DNA from: Scenedesmus sp. ARA3
Lineage: Eukaryota > Chlorophyta > Chlorophyceae > Sphaeropleales > Scenedesmaceae
Assembly (NCBI GenBank): GCA_004335835.1
Contig: RWJK01001123.1
Span: forward strand, 42,891 to 106,890
Length of the DNA: 64,000 bases
Direction: 5' to 3'
The notes under the pieces are model-generated. The model searched no databases. It saw only the letters and a list, made by a program, of their open reading frames with translations, and had not been told where the DNA came from. Positions 48,560 through 59,587 of this stretch are shown in pieces; position 1 is the first letter of the stretch; every line of letters begins with the position of its first letter. The translations under genes were made by a program, and so were the position numbers.

Positions 48560-50096
48560 CTATTGCTTCTGCAGTGCCACTAGGGTCACCTCCAGCTGCA
48601 GCCCTGCACCAGTCACGCCATAGTTAGCATCCAGCTCGACATACTTCTCGCCGATGGCAGCCACGCGCGTGGGCACGTAGGCGCCCTCACTCACAGGGTA
48701 CAGGAACACGTCACCCGGCACGGGCATCTGCGGCACATGTGAAGTTCAGCAGGCATGCATGTAGTGCATGTGAGAAATGCAAGCCCAGAAGCGACAGTGG
48801 GCACATAGGCGCCCTTGGACACGGGGTACAGGAACACATCACCCGGGGCCGGCATCTGCAGCAGATGTGCAGCGCAGAACAGCAGCACAGGGTTTCGGGC
48901 ATGATCGGGGAACAGTAAGAGTCAGCTGTGCCGATGGGACTCGACGCCGTGCACACGCAACAACAAACCAGCCACGCAAACTGCTGGCAACGGTCTTTCA
49001 TTCGCGTCATGCTACACGTTACTGTCCTGGCACAGCCGCCAACAACAGCCAGCTGGCCTTCACCCATGCAGCTTACCCAACCCCTGGCTTGGAACTTGGC
49101 CAGCACTCCGACACACTGCTGGCAATGCTCAGCATATGCTTTTCACACACTGCATGCTCCATGCAATTGGCATGATCACACTCTGACTCTCATACCAACA
49201 CCGCCAGCTGGCCACATCCCATCTGGCCCTCATCACCTGGCCCCTGAACTTTGCCATCACATCCGCAGTGGGCTGCCACCAGCTGAAGCTAGGGTTCCAG
49301 TAGCCACCGGCCTTGGGGTTCAGCAGCTGCACGCTGCGCGTCTCGCCCACAAACATGCCGCATGCAGCGTCAGCCACAAAGGGCAGCAGCGGCTCCCATC
49401 GAGCAGCAGGGGTGCCCAGCCAGCCCTTCACACCTTGAGCAATGCTTCGCAGCTGCGCTGTTGCTGCCGCTGCTGCTGCTGTTGGTGTGGCTGAGCCGGC
49501 ATCGCCTGCTGCTGCTGCTGCTGGTGGTGCGTCAGCGTCCTGCTGCGCTGCAAGCTTGTCCCAAAAGTCATCAGACCCCAGCTGCTTCCAGCTCTGAGCA
49601 TGCTCGCTGCTGCGCTGCGCTGCAACCAGTGCGACTGGCTCCGCATTCACCGTAGTGTCGAATGCAACAGCAGAGCCTGACAGTTTCAGGGAGATGTGTG
49701 CCTGGAAGCGGTCCCCTGCTGCTGCCTGGTACTGCAACAACCGGGGAGCCACGACCTGCTGATGCAGGCTGAGCAGCGTTGCTGCAATGCCTGCTGCTGC
49801 TGCAAAGTTAAGCAGGGGAGCCACACCAACCATGGCTGCTGTCCAAGCTGCTTCCAATGCAAGCAGCTGCACAGCTACGGTTTGACTGCTTGACGAGCGC
49901 TTGCTGCTGCTCTGGCGTACCAGCTGCAGCGCAACCGGCCCCGCAGCTGCCGCCGCTGCCACAACACCGGACACTGCTGCTACGACTGCTGTCATGGCGC
50001 TGCTGCTGCTAAGCGCGCTGCTGAAGCTGCCTACTGCCGAGCTGATCAGCAGGGCCCTGGCAATACCCACTACTCCAGCCACCCAAGCGCTACCAC

Positions 50097-50129
<33 letters not shown>

Positions 50130-50915
50130 CTTGCTGCTCCTGCTGCTCCATCATCTGCTGCATTTGCTGCACAGCACCACCCTCGCCGCCTAGCAGCTGC
50201 ATGCTTGCGGCCCACCAGCAGCGCACAGCCCATGCTGTGACTGGCAGTGCTGCTGCTGTGAGGGCGACAGCCCACAGGGTGGTGTCCCAGGCACCGAATG
50301 CAGCCAGCAGCAGGTCTTGGAAGTAGCCTGGCAGGACGTATTGCAGCAGTGTGAAGGCGTCAATGCCCTGCAAGCAGCAGCAGCAGCAGCAGTGCAAGTG
50401 TCAGCAGCTAGCATAGTATGGTCTGTGCAGGCAGGTAGGCAGAAGGATGGATGAGCCTAGCACCACACACATCCGAGAATGGTAACATAGTGGCTGTTTG
50501 GCGGCTCAGCAGCCCCTTTCAAGCAGCACCAGCACGCTGAGCGCTGCTGTGCACATGTCCCTCTGCCACTCGGCACCCAGGCAAACATAACACCAGTCTG
50601 AATGCGGCTTGCTGCATCATCACAACATGCCACCCTGCAGCCCCTCACCATGCCTGCAGCGACGCCAGCCAGGCAACTGGCAACCAGCGGCCCGTATCGT
50701 GCATGCCTGTCCACTGCTGCTGCTGCTGCCAGCTCCAGCCGCAGCAGCGCCGCAGATGCTGCACCCCACAGGCCATCCATTGGGCTGCCTTGCATGCGTC
50801 TGCTGTGCAGCTTTGGGGCCCTGGGGCTGATATAAGGCAGCACTGAGGCAGTGAGGTCTGCTGCTGCAGCTGCTGGTGGCTGGGGCAGGGGACGGCTGCT
50901 GCTGGAGCGCTGCAT
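48560..50915 (-). CDS. membrane protein with an FKBP/SlyD-like C-terminal domain
   Basis: Three exons on the minus strand: 50915-50649, 50367-49237, 48727-48560; all phase 0, 521 aa. The N terminus (MQRSSSSRPLPQPP) could be a plastid transit peptide. A middle region has several hydrophobic Ala/Val-rich segments (LLLAAFGAWDTTLWAVALTA, ATLLSLHQQV). The C-terminal 150 residues follow the order of an FKBP fold: LPFVADAACGMFVGETRSVQ like the hydrophobic helix and GxxxGE of FKBPs, then GDVFLYPVSEGAYVPTRVAA, then YVELDANYGVTGAGLQLEVT like the VDxNHPLAGKxLxFxV end of SlyD-type enzymes. The NHPLAG signature is degraded, so peptidyl-prolyl isomerase activity is doubtful. Exon 3 has an upstream partial copy, and the gene end is copied past the stop. 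It is divergent from gene N. Confidence 0.6.
48795..48855 (-). repeat. copy of the start of gene M exon 3
   Basis: With an intact CTGCAG acceptor it reads MPAPGDVFLYPVSKGAYVPT against MPVPGDVFLYPVSEGAYVPT in the real exon, 128 bases further on. It diverges after VPT. Splicing into it would replace the C terminus. Confidence 0.92.
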
Positions 50916-51876
50916 GTGAGCCTGTTGTTGGGATATGTGCAACAGCAAACAATGTTGCAGGAAGGTTGGCATCACAGATGGTGGGTGCGGCAACGAGCAG
51001 ATGTCCGGGCACAGGGCGCAATGCAAGCAAACTTATGCACCAGCGAGTTGTGCCTGCTGAGGCAATGATATGGGTTACTATGCATGAGGAAGTCATTGGA
51101 CTACGATTGCAGCATGGTAGGCGGGCATCTATGCAAATGCACCAGGCTTACCTGCTGCTGTAGGCCAGGCACAGGTCGGTACATCAGCCTGTTGCTGCTG
51201 CTGCCTCTGCTGCATGGTGCGCAGGTGCTACTACGGCCCTGCTGCTGCGTCAGCTTCATCTTGCTGCTCTGCTAATATAAGCAATGACTGCTTCGCCTGC
51301 CTGCTGCTGCCTATCACAGTGTATCTACTTGCCAACGCCCTTGGGCTGCAGCACTCGCAGCAACTCAAGACCAAAGTAACAGCAACGATACAGAACTTAG
51401 TATGCAGCGATTCACCCAGCAGCTGATGCCTCGAGATGGGGCCTCGAGATCGCCACCTGTAAACCGGCTACAAGTGCAGGACTCTGAATTGCATATGGAG
51501 GCCCGAAGGCAACGCAATTTATGGTGTGGTTACTGCGGCTTTGCTTAGCAAATCACAATCATGTCGGGTGAGCAAGCCGGGACAAGAACCCCAGCCTGAC
51601 AACTCCTGGTGTCACCAGCGCGAGACAAAGAGCCGCTCATGTTTCTTTCACCAATTGAATTCTTCCACACCATACCAACAATTACGCAGTCAAACCAAGA
51701 AAGTCGGGAGCGATCGTGCTGAGGTCTCCGGCTGTTGCTGCTGCTACCACCACCACCACCACTGCTGCTACTGCTGCTGCCGCCACAACAGCACCTTACA
51801 CCAAAAGGCAGCTTTACTCTAGGCATGGGGTTGGGTTAACATACTCCTGCTGCAACCGTTTTGGTTGCTGTGATAA
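50916..51876. promoter_or_regulatory. divergent intergenic region between genes M and N
   Basis: About 960 bases. It includes a CACCAC/CTGCTG-rich patch at about 51740-51784. No clear TATA box or further gene. Confidence 0.4.
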
Positions 51877-52456
51877 ATGGGCAGGGATGACAGCAAGAAG
51901 AGAGGTGGCAAGCCTCCGCCAGCTTTGGCGTCAGCAGTGTCAGGAGCGATGTCTGGTGCCATCATCAGCGCATGCGTGCAGGTGAGGACACGGCTGCATC
52001 CACAAAATGCATTATTATAGTATTACTGTGATACTTTAATTGCCGTCTGGCTGCATAGCACACACAGCAGCTGCCTTTATGCAGCCATGCATGCCTGCAG
52101 TGGCAAGGGTATGTGCAAGCATACAGCTACTCCCCCGTGTCGGACCGTTGAAGCTGCTATATGCAGCCACAGATGGCAGAAGCTTATACTGCAGCAGCTT
52201 CTGCAGCAATTGCATTGCACTGCACCTGCAGCAGCACACCCTGTGGCAGCTGCTGTGCAGCCTCAGGCTAGTGTCAACATCACAGCCACAGAGAGCCCTG
52301 TGGACGCTACCTCAAATGAAACATGCAGCTGCTCTGCCGTCAGGCACATGCTTAAACGTGTGTTTGCTGGTGTGTATGGTCCCATGCCGCAGCCGCTGGA
52401 CGTGCTGCGAACCCGCATGCAGGCAGACACTGCCATGGGCATGAGCAGGTGGGGCG

Positions 52457-52492
<36 letters not shown>

Positions 52493-54913
52493 AGCAGCTG
52501 CGTGCGTGTACCATGCCTGCAGCAGCGAAACCCAAATCTTGGCAGTCACTACGCAAGCCATAAGCTGCTATGAATTTGTGCCTTGCGCTGCAAGTGGCGT
52601 ACCTGCCTTGACTTGCAACCGGCACACCAGCTGAGTGTGTTGTGCTGCAAGCTGCTGGTCCCATCGTTTCCCCATGTGGGCGGCCACCCTGCTGCATGCA
52701 CATCACGAGGATGTGGCATTCACACCGCCAGCAGCAGCAGCCGTGTGTTGCAGGCGTTGTGCTCGGCATGCCTCCTGCATGGTTCAGAGAAGCAATGAAC
52801 ACATGTGTGCTTGTGGTATTGCCGCTGCATGCTGCCTTTTGCAGGAGCGTGGGCCAGACGCTGCAGGTGGTCCTCAACGAGTATGGTGTGCGGGGCTTGT
52901 GGCGCGGCACAGGCCCCACTGTGGTGCGGCTGTCAATTGGCGCTGGCATCAACTTTGTGGCTCTGGAGCGGCTGAAGCACATCATGCTGGAGGTGCTGCC
53001 GCATGCTTCGGGGCAGCTGGGATACCTGCAAGCAGCGGCAGTGGGAGGTGCGCTGCAATTGGGTGGGGGAGGGGGGCTGTTGCGTTCATGATTGTGTAAG
53101 GGGCGTGAGCGGCTGAAGCACATCATGCTGAAGCACATCATGCTGAAGCTCATCATGCTGAAGCACATCATGCTGAAGCACATCATGCTGAAGCACATCA
53201 TGCTGAAGCACATCATGCTGGAGGCGCTGCCACATGCGTCCGGTCAGCTGGGCTACTTGCAGGCTGCAGCAGTGGGAGGTGAGCAGTAGTGGGGCAGGAG
53301 AGGGAGTATGCAAAAGGCTTGAGCGGCTGAAGCACATCATGCTGGAGTTGCTGCCGCATGCATTGGGGCAGCTGGGATACTTGCAGGCTGCAGCAGTTGG
53401 AGGTGCGCAGTGCTTGGGCCGTGGGGTGTGCCTGTGTGGTTGTGTGTCAGGCGTGAGTGGGCTGAATGATGCTGGAGGTGCAGGCTGCATCAGTGGCAGG
53501 TGCGCAGTGGTTTGGGCGGGAGAGAAGGGAGTCAGCTGTGTGTATGTGTAACAGGCTTCAGCGGCTGAAGCACATCATTCTGGAGGTGCTGCCGCATGCT
53601 TCGGGGCAGCTGGGCTACCTGCAGGCTGCGGCAGTGGGAGGTGAGCAGGGCTTGGGCCGTGGGGTCCGCATTTTATGATTATGCAAAAGGCTTGAGCGGC
53701 TGAAGCACATCATGCTGGAGGTGCTGCTGCATGTGTCGCGGCAGCTGGGTTACCAGCAAGCAGCATGCCTGGCTGGCGTCACACCGCCCCTGCTGCCGCA
53801 TATTGTAGTGTGTCACAACCATCTGGCACGCCAGGCATGGCTCGCGCAATGTCTGCTGCCGTGATATCATGCTCTTGCCTCACTGATTCCGCCCTGCCCC
53901 TGCTGCTGCATCCACTGCTCACCCTGTCCACTCCACACCTACTACCCCAGGCATGGCGCGCGCAATGTCTGCTGCCGTGATGTCGCCAGTCACGCTCGTA
54001 AAAACCCGCATGGAGTACGGAGGGCCCAACCACATCACCTACAAGAACACCGCACACGCTCTGGCCACAATCGCATCAACAGAAGGCCCCCGGGGACTCT
54101 TCCGAGGCCTGTGGCCAACTGTCCTGACCAATGCGCCTTTCTCAGCGCTGTACTACATGCTGTACACGCAGCTGAAGGGCGCGATCGGCGGCTCGCAGGC
54201 CGGCGGCAGCCTGCCGACGACTGCTGTGAACTTTGTCAGTGGCGTGTGTGCTGCGACGGCGGCGACGCTGCTGACGCAGCCGAGCGACGTGGTGCGCACG
54301 CGCATGCAGCTGGGCATCCCGGGGGTGGCAGCAGGCAATGCGCTGGCTACGCTGGGGCTTGTGCTGCGCAGCAGCGGGCCCAATGCGCTGCTGGCAGGTG
54401 AGCGGTGGGCGGGCATGCACAACTTGCTGCCAACCATGGTGGCACTGCAGTAGTCAGGGTTAGATGCCTGGGGTTGCTTTGCTCTTGAATCAGCAGGTGG
54501 GGGTTGACATTGTACATGGTAATGGCACTTTAGTGGTCGACTGAGCACTGGGCGCGGTGTTTTGAGCTGCGACCCACACAGAGTCATCTTCCTGCAGCCA
54601 ATGCTGAAATGTGCGGTGTGCGCTGCCTCATGGTGTATACATGGCAAGCTGTGCATCGTGCACCATAGACGTGCAACATGCTGACATACATTTGATCCTG
54701 TTCGTTGTGCCTGGCTCCTGATGGCTGCGTTGTGCTGCAGGTGCTGCGCCGCGCATCCTCAAGCGCACACTGCAGACAGCGCTGGTGTGGACGCTGTATG
54801 AGGAGCTGGTGCCGCGCATGTCAGCGCTGTACATGCTGGCCACAGCGCAGCAGGACGCTGACAGCGAGCAGCGGGCTGCAGCAGCAGACGCGGAGGGCAG
54901 CCGGCGGCGGTGA
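51877..54913 (+). CDS. SLC25A38: SLC25A38/Hem25-type mitochondrial glycine carrier
   Basis: Five exons: 51877-51981, 52393-52448, 52845-53047, 53951-54397, 54741-54913; 327 aa. It has three mitochondrial-carrier repeats. Repeat 1: ASAVSGAMSGAIISACVQ then PLDVLRTRMQ (Px[DE]xx[KR]) and YGVRGLWRGTGPTVVRLSIG. Repeat 2: AMSAAVMSPVTLVKTRMEY and EGPRGLFRGLWPTVLTNAPF. Repeat 3: CAATAATLLTQPSDVVRTRM and GAAPRILKRTLQTALVWTLY. The divergent second signature and the GAAPRILKRT ending fit the SLC25A38/Hem25 group, inner-membrane glycine importers for haem synthesis. Algae make ALA from glutamate, so the substrate here may differ. The ATG lies within ATAAATGGG and gives a short basic leader. Intron 3 carries five copies of the end of exon 3 and one of the start of exon 4. 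Confidence 0.88.
52459..52491 (+). repeat. (CAGC)n tetranucleotide repeat in a gene N intron
   Basis: Eight CAGC-type units immediately after the donor of exon 2. Confidence 0.9.
53106..53762 (+). repeat. five copies of the end of gene N exon 3
   Basis: Copies of ERLKHIMLEVLPHASGQLGY plus LQAAAVG lie at about 53106-53278, 53321-53402, 53457-53500 (partial), 53560-53640 and 53694-53762; the real exon ends at 53047. Most keep a G|GTGAGC or G|GTGCGC donor and an open frame. The first copy contains seven 15-base units (53113-53217), each encoding LKHIM in frame. Confidence 0.95.
53835..53868 (+). repeat. copy of the start of gene N exon 4
   Basis: GCATGGCTCGCGCAATGTCTGCTGCCGTGAT-like sequence after a CCAG, 116 bases before the real exon start (53951), which differs by one base over 31. 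Confidence 0.92.
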
Positions 54914-56116
54914 CACGACATGCATGCAGGCTCGAGGGTAGCAAAGGCCTGCGCCTCAGGCCTAGGCTGAAGCCCCAGGGGCTTCGGAGTTGATGTTTGA
55001 TGACGGCTTGCTTGTGTCCTGCGTGTGGGTTGGAGCGTGCTGATTCGTCACGTGTTTTGTCATGTACGTTTGATCCTGTCGAAGGGGCAGCTAGCGTCCA
55101 TTGCTATTAGGAGTAAAGGTGGCCCAGCCAGGCTGGCAGCTTGCCTGGTGACCAACCTGGTGTGACGTTGTTCATGGTGACCCACGTGGCCACATGTTGG
55201 TTGTTGACCCTGAGTGGTTCTGTGGTACTTCAATGACTGCATCGGTGTTCTCGTGAACGCCGTTTGACGAGGGGGTGCAAAGCACTGCTGCATCACACGA
55301 CCTTCCCGCCTACCTGCTGACAGTTGCCGCTGGCGTATAGGAACCGTGTGTTGCGCGCCCAGGCGTATGGACTAAGTATTAAATTCAGATATTGCGCGTT
55401 TTGCATGCTTTGACAGCTTTACACAGCGTTGGAACATGAGTGACATGGTGTGTCATATGCAGCACATGCATTACACTCAGGAAAGCGTCTTGTAGATGTC
55501 ATTCCCAGTAAGTGCTAAATTTTCTCTTGATCGTTCTCACCGGCATGTCTGGCCTTGACCGAGAAGTCCCTTGCAGGTCCCATTCCCTTGACTGGGCAGC
55601 GTAGCCTGCCTTGTTCAGGCAGCCAAGTCCATTTTAGATTTTTTGTAACATCATACAAGTGCCTTTGGTTTGTGGGTTAGGCTGCGAGCCAAGGCATCAG
55701 GCCAGGTGCCACCAGCCACAGTCGATCTTGCCTTGCTGCAGCAGCGACGGTAATCAACTTTCTTTGTTCTAGGCACTGCTGTGAATTGATACTGGAGTAA
55801 GCTCTTCAATCTTCGACGCTCGGAGACTGGGCTGTTGTTCAACAGGTGCGCTGTCAGCGGCTGTAAACGCTTGAGGTGTTTATTTTCAACATGTTACACA
55901 TCCCGGTGTGGACATGGTCGCTCGATCGGCAGCTACGGCGCGCCAGACTTTGGTCCCATCTTTGGATGGGACAGAAGGAGGAGACTAGGGGTGACCATTC
56001 ACGTGAAGTCAGAAGTCCCTTCTTTTTTACGCGCGCCGAATACTCTGCGCTGCCTCTCCTGCCTGCTGCTGCCATCTCCTGCTGCAGGCTGCAGCAGCAA
56101 CTGCCTGCTGCAGGCC
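54914..56116. other. spacer between genes N and O, no gene seen
   Basis: About 1.2 kb holding the gene N 3' UTR and the gene O promoter. An open frame runs into the gene O start from 55835, so translation could begin further upstream, but the sequence there does not look conserved. Confidence 0.45.
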
Positions 56117-57786
56117 ATGGTGGATCCATCAGGCAGCTGCAGCAGTGCTGTGTCACACAGCCTAGCCAGCGCACAACAGGTGCTAGAAGCAGCCCCTGCT
56201 GTCAGCATGCCTGCAGGCGGAGCCAGTGTGCACAGCAGCCCTAGTATGCTAGCACCTGCTACTGCTGGCCCCAACCAGCATGCGCAGCAGGACCAGCAGC
56301 AACAGCAGCAAGCTGACTGCACTGCTCCACAGCAGCAACACCAACAGCAGCCGCAGCAGCAGGAAGTCAACCCGCCGGACACCGCAGCACAGGCTGCCAG
56401 CATGCAGCGCTTAGGTGGTGCCTTGCAGGACGTGCTGAGCTCCCAGCTGTCATCTGACTTTGTGGAAGGCCTGAAGCCAGTCATGCTGAAAGGCAGCCTG
56501 CAGATATCCACACACATCCAGCTTGCAGGCGAGGCAGCGCCGCTGTTCATCGGGCTGTTTCCTACGCTGCAAGCTGCTGTGGATGCTCAGAAGCAGAGCC
56601 AAGCGCTGGTGAGCTGCTGCTGCTGGAGGGCTGTGTGAGCTCGAATCAAACGCAAGCAGCTGCAGTTGCTGTGTTTGGAATAGGACGTTTGTTTTTGCTT
56701 AGAAATGTTGCTGCTGCAGCTGCGCTGGACGAGCCTTACAACAGTTTTGTGGGCTGCTGATGCGAGCAGTGCAGCAGACATACTGGTGTAGCTTTGCAGT
56801 GCGTACCAGGTGCAGCACGTGTGCAGAGCTTCCAACGTGCCTGTAACACCTCACCTGCCTGCCGCTGGCTCTCACACCTTGTTGCTGTGATGGTGTGCTG
56901 CTCCTGCTCCTATTGCTCCTGCTGCTGCTGCTGAAGGTGGGCAAGCTGCCCGCTCCTATTGCCCGCAAGCTAATTGAGGCGCAGCTGGCACATGCACAGG
57001 CAGTTGCAGATGCAGCAGCGGCCACAGCAGCAGCACCAACAGCAGCAGCAGCAGCAGGCCCAGGCTCAGAGGCTGTGCCAGGAAGGCTGCTGTCTACCAC
57101 CTCTGACACAACCGGCGTTGCTGCACCGAGGTTTGCGGACGACAGTGAAGCAGCGACAGATGCCCCTGCCAGCAAGCCCCCAGCAGGCAGCAGCGTCCAG
57201 CAGCAGGAGCAGCAGTCTGCAGCAGCAGCAGCAGCAGCAGCAGCAGCTGAGCCTGCAGATGCAGCTGCAACAGACAAGCTCGGCAGCAGCAGTGCCTCAC
57301 CCACAGCAACAGCATCTTTAACAGGCAGAGCAGAAGAAACTGCCCCTGCTGCTGCTGCTGGTGGTGCTGATGCTGCTGCTGCTGGCAATGCAGCAGAGCC
57401 AGCAGCAGCAGCAGCAGCCAGTAGCGCACAGCCGCTTGCAGCACTGACAGACGACGTCATCAACCTGCTGCTGCGCAAGGGGCTGCATGCGCTGGCTGTG
57501 GTGCAGGGCAGCACAGAGCCTGCAGCAGCACCAGCAGCAGACGCGCAGCTGCAGGGTGATGCGGCAGCAGCAGCAGCAGCAGCAGCGGCTGCAAGCGCAG
57601 GCATTCCCACTCACGAAGACGTGCCGTTCACAGCAGGGAGGGGTGCAGCTGCTGAGGCTGCTTCAGCAGCAGCAGCAGCAGCAGCCAGCGCTGAGTACGC
57701 GGCAGTTGGCGCAGCCGGTCAGGATCAGCAGCAGCAGCAGCATCCGCCACTTGTTGCCTACGACAGGTCTCAAACCGAACATGACA

Positions 57787-57827
<41 letters not shown>

Positions 57828-59587
57828 GGTGGGTTGCAGGGCCAGTACGCTGCTGGTAGTGATCCGCTGCTGGAGTATGCAGCTCCCCACACGCAGCAGT
57901 ATCAAGGCATGCTACAAGGCAGTAGCTTGCTGCCGCGCCCACAGCTGCAGGATGCAAATGCAGCCTGGGCTGCAGCAGCCATGCAGCAGCAGCAGCACCA
58001 GCAGCAGCTGCTGCCTGGAGCCATTGTGGCAGGCTATGGCGGCTACAGCCATGATGCAGCAGCGGCAGCAGCTGCTGCTGCTATGGCAGCAGGATACGGC
58101 GGCATCACAGCAGGCTACGGCGCACCAGATGCAGCAGCAGCAGCGGCTGCTGCTGCTGGTGGCTACGCAGCACCAGCTGATTGGTATGCCAGCGCTGCCG
58201 CTGGCGCTGCTGTTGCTGGCAGTGCAGCCGCCGCCGCTGCCGCTGCTGCTGCCGCTGGCGGCTGTGATCTGAAGCGCAAGCGCAGCGACCCACGGCTCAA
58301 CTGCATCAAGTCAGTGCAGTACAGGGTCAGCCGGTTCCCTCAGGAGCTGCATGCAATGTGTGCGGAGCACTGGGAGCGCACGCGCTGCGCGCGCGTGGTG
58401 TGCAACGGCGTAGCGGGTGTGATGAGCGTGCAGGTGAGGGGGGCTGTTGCTGAGCAGTGCTTGCTGACGGCTGTCACGCCAAGTACCCAATCGACGCGTA
58501 TTACGCTGTGCATGAACGCAGCCGTAGCCAGATACACCTCTCCATTGGCCTGCGGCTCACGCTGTCTGCCATGAGTTCAGGACCCACCTGCGATACTTAA
58601 GTTTCAAACCTGCTTTCTGCACTTGCAGGGCGGGCGCTGCGTGGTTAGTTTCAGCCAGCATGGCCAGGAGGTGCTGAAGGGCGTGGCCGACTTCCTGCGC
58701 TACGCGGGCGAGGAGCGCATCAAGAAGTGGCGCCGCCACGTGCGCATGGTCGGTGAGTGTTACTGACATGGTACCAGCACCTTCAGCACCAGCTGCCGGC
58801 TAGGACGGACAGCCGCTAGTGCAGGTTTGAAAATGTCGTAAGCTTGACCAAATGCGTCAGCTCATATCAAGTGATGCATGCTGCGCATGGTCGGTGAGTG
58901 CTGGTGTCGAATGGACTGGTGCATTCTCTTCCAGCCAGCAGCTGCTGGCCGGCAAGCTGCAGGTGTGCGGATCTTTGTATCGTGCGCAATGAGGCATGTT
59001 TGAGGCGGCGGCCTTCCCTCGTGAGTTTTTGGAAACGGCTGCTGCAGCGACGCTGGCATCATGCCAGGCGGCTCACTTGCTTCCCAGCACCACCAGAGGA
59101 ACTGCGAGCAACACACAGGCGGTCTGCTTTGCTCACTCAGTGATGTTGTACCGGCGCAACTTGAACCTTTGTTGCTGTGATCCGCAGACTTCCCGCGCCC
59201 CAACAACCGCACAGGCGAGTTGATGACTGCGGAGGAGTTCCTGTGCATCCGCGCTTGATTGTGATCACTGCGTGTGTGCTGGTGTTGCTTGTGCCCCACT
59301 TGCAGACTTTCCGCGGCCCAACAATCGGACAGGCGAGCTGATGACTGCGGAGGAGTTCCTGTGCATCCGCGCTTGATTGTGACCACTGCGTGTGTGCTGG
59401 TGTTGCTTGTGCCCCACTTGCAGACTTCCCGCGGCCCAACAACCGCACAGGCGAGTTGATGACTGCGGAGGAGTTCCTGTGCATCGTGGGCTACCAGAGC
59501 GAACAGGGAGGGGGCAAGCGGCCCAAATACATGGGCGGCGGCGCCGGCGGCGCAGCAGCAGCAGCGGAGGGCGGCGGCAGCGATTGA
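56117..59587 (+). CDS. Ala/Gln-rich nuclear regulator with a SAND/VARL-like domain
   Basis: Four exons: 56117-56608, 56937-58433, 58629-58752, 59424-59587; 758 aa. It starts MVDPSGSCSSAV with a Gln-rich stretch, then a conserved-looking helix region (LQDVLSSQLSSDFVEGLKPV; GKLPAPIARKLIEAQ), long Ala runs and three AGYGG motifs. A basic KRKRSDPRL precedes the C-terminal block: CARVVCNGVAGVMSVQ, GQEVLKGVADFLRYAGEE and IKKWRRHVRM, then FPRPNNRTGELMTAEEFL. The order VxCNGVxGV ... F.RxAG...KKWR.xVR resembles the DNA-binding SAND domain, especially the VARL form of volvocine RegA-like proteins (KKWK). That assignment is by eye and tentative. It is probably nuclear. Exon 4 has two near-identical upstream copies, each ending with an early stop after FLCIRA. 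Confidence 0.65.
58881..58897 (+). repeat. short copy of the end of gene O exon 3
   Basis: GCGCATGGTCGGTGAGTG recurs 138 bases downstream of the real exon end and donor (58743-58757). It keeps the donor. Confidence 0.7.
59188..59373 (+). repeat. two 118-bp tandem copies of the start of gene O exon 4
   Basis: Copies start at 59188 and 59306, the real exon at 59424: two exact 118-base steps. Each has an intact CAG acceptor and reads DF(P)RPNNRTGELMTAEEFL. The copies are followed by CIRA-stop, and the intron GTGTGCTGGTGTTGCTTGTG is part of the second unit. Only a handful of differences separate them. Confidence 0.95.

Noticed and set aside
53106..53762. CRISPR-like array
   Set aside because: The repeats are exon-derived, unequal in spacing and share their spacers; this is a eukaryotic intron.
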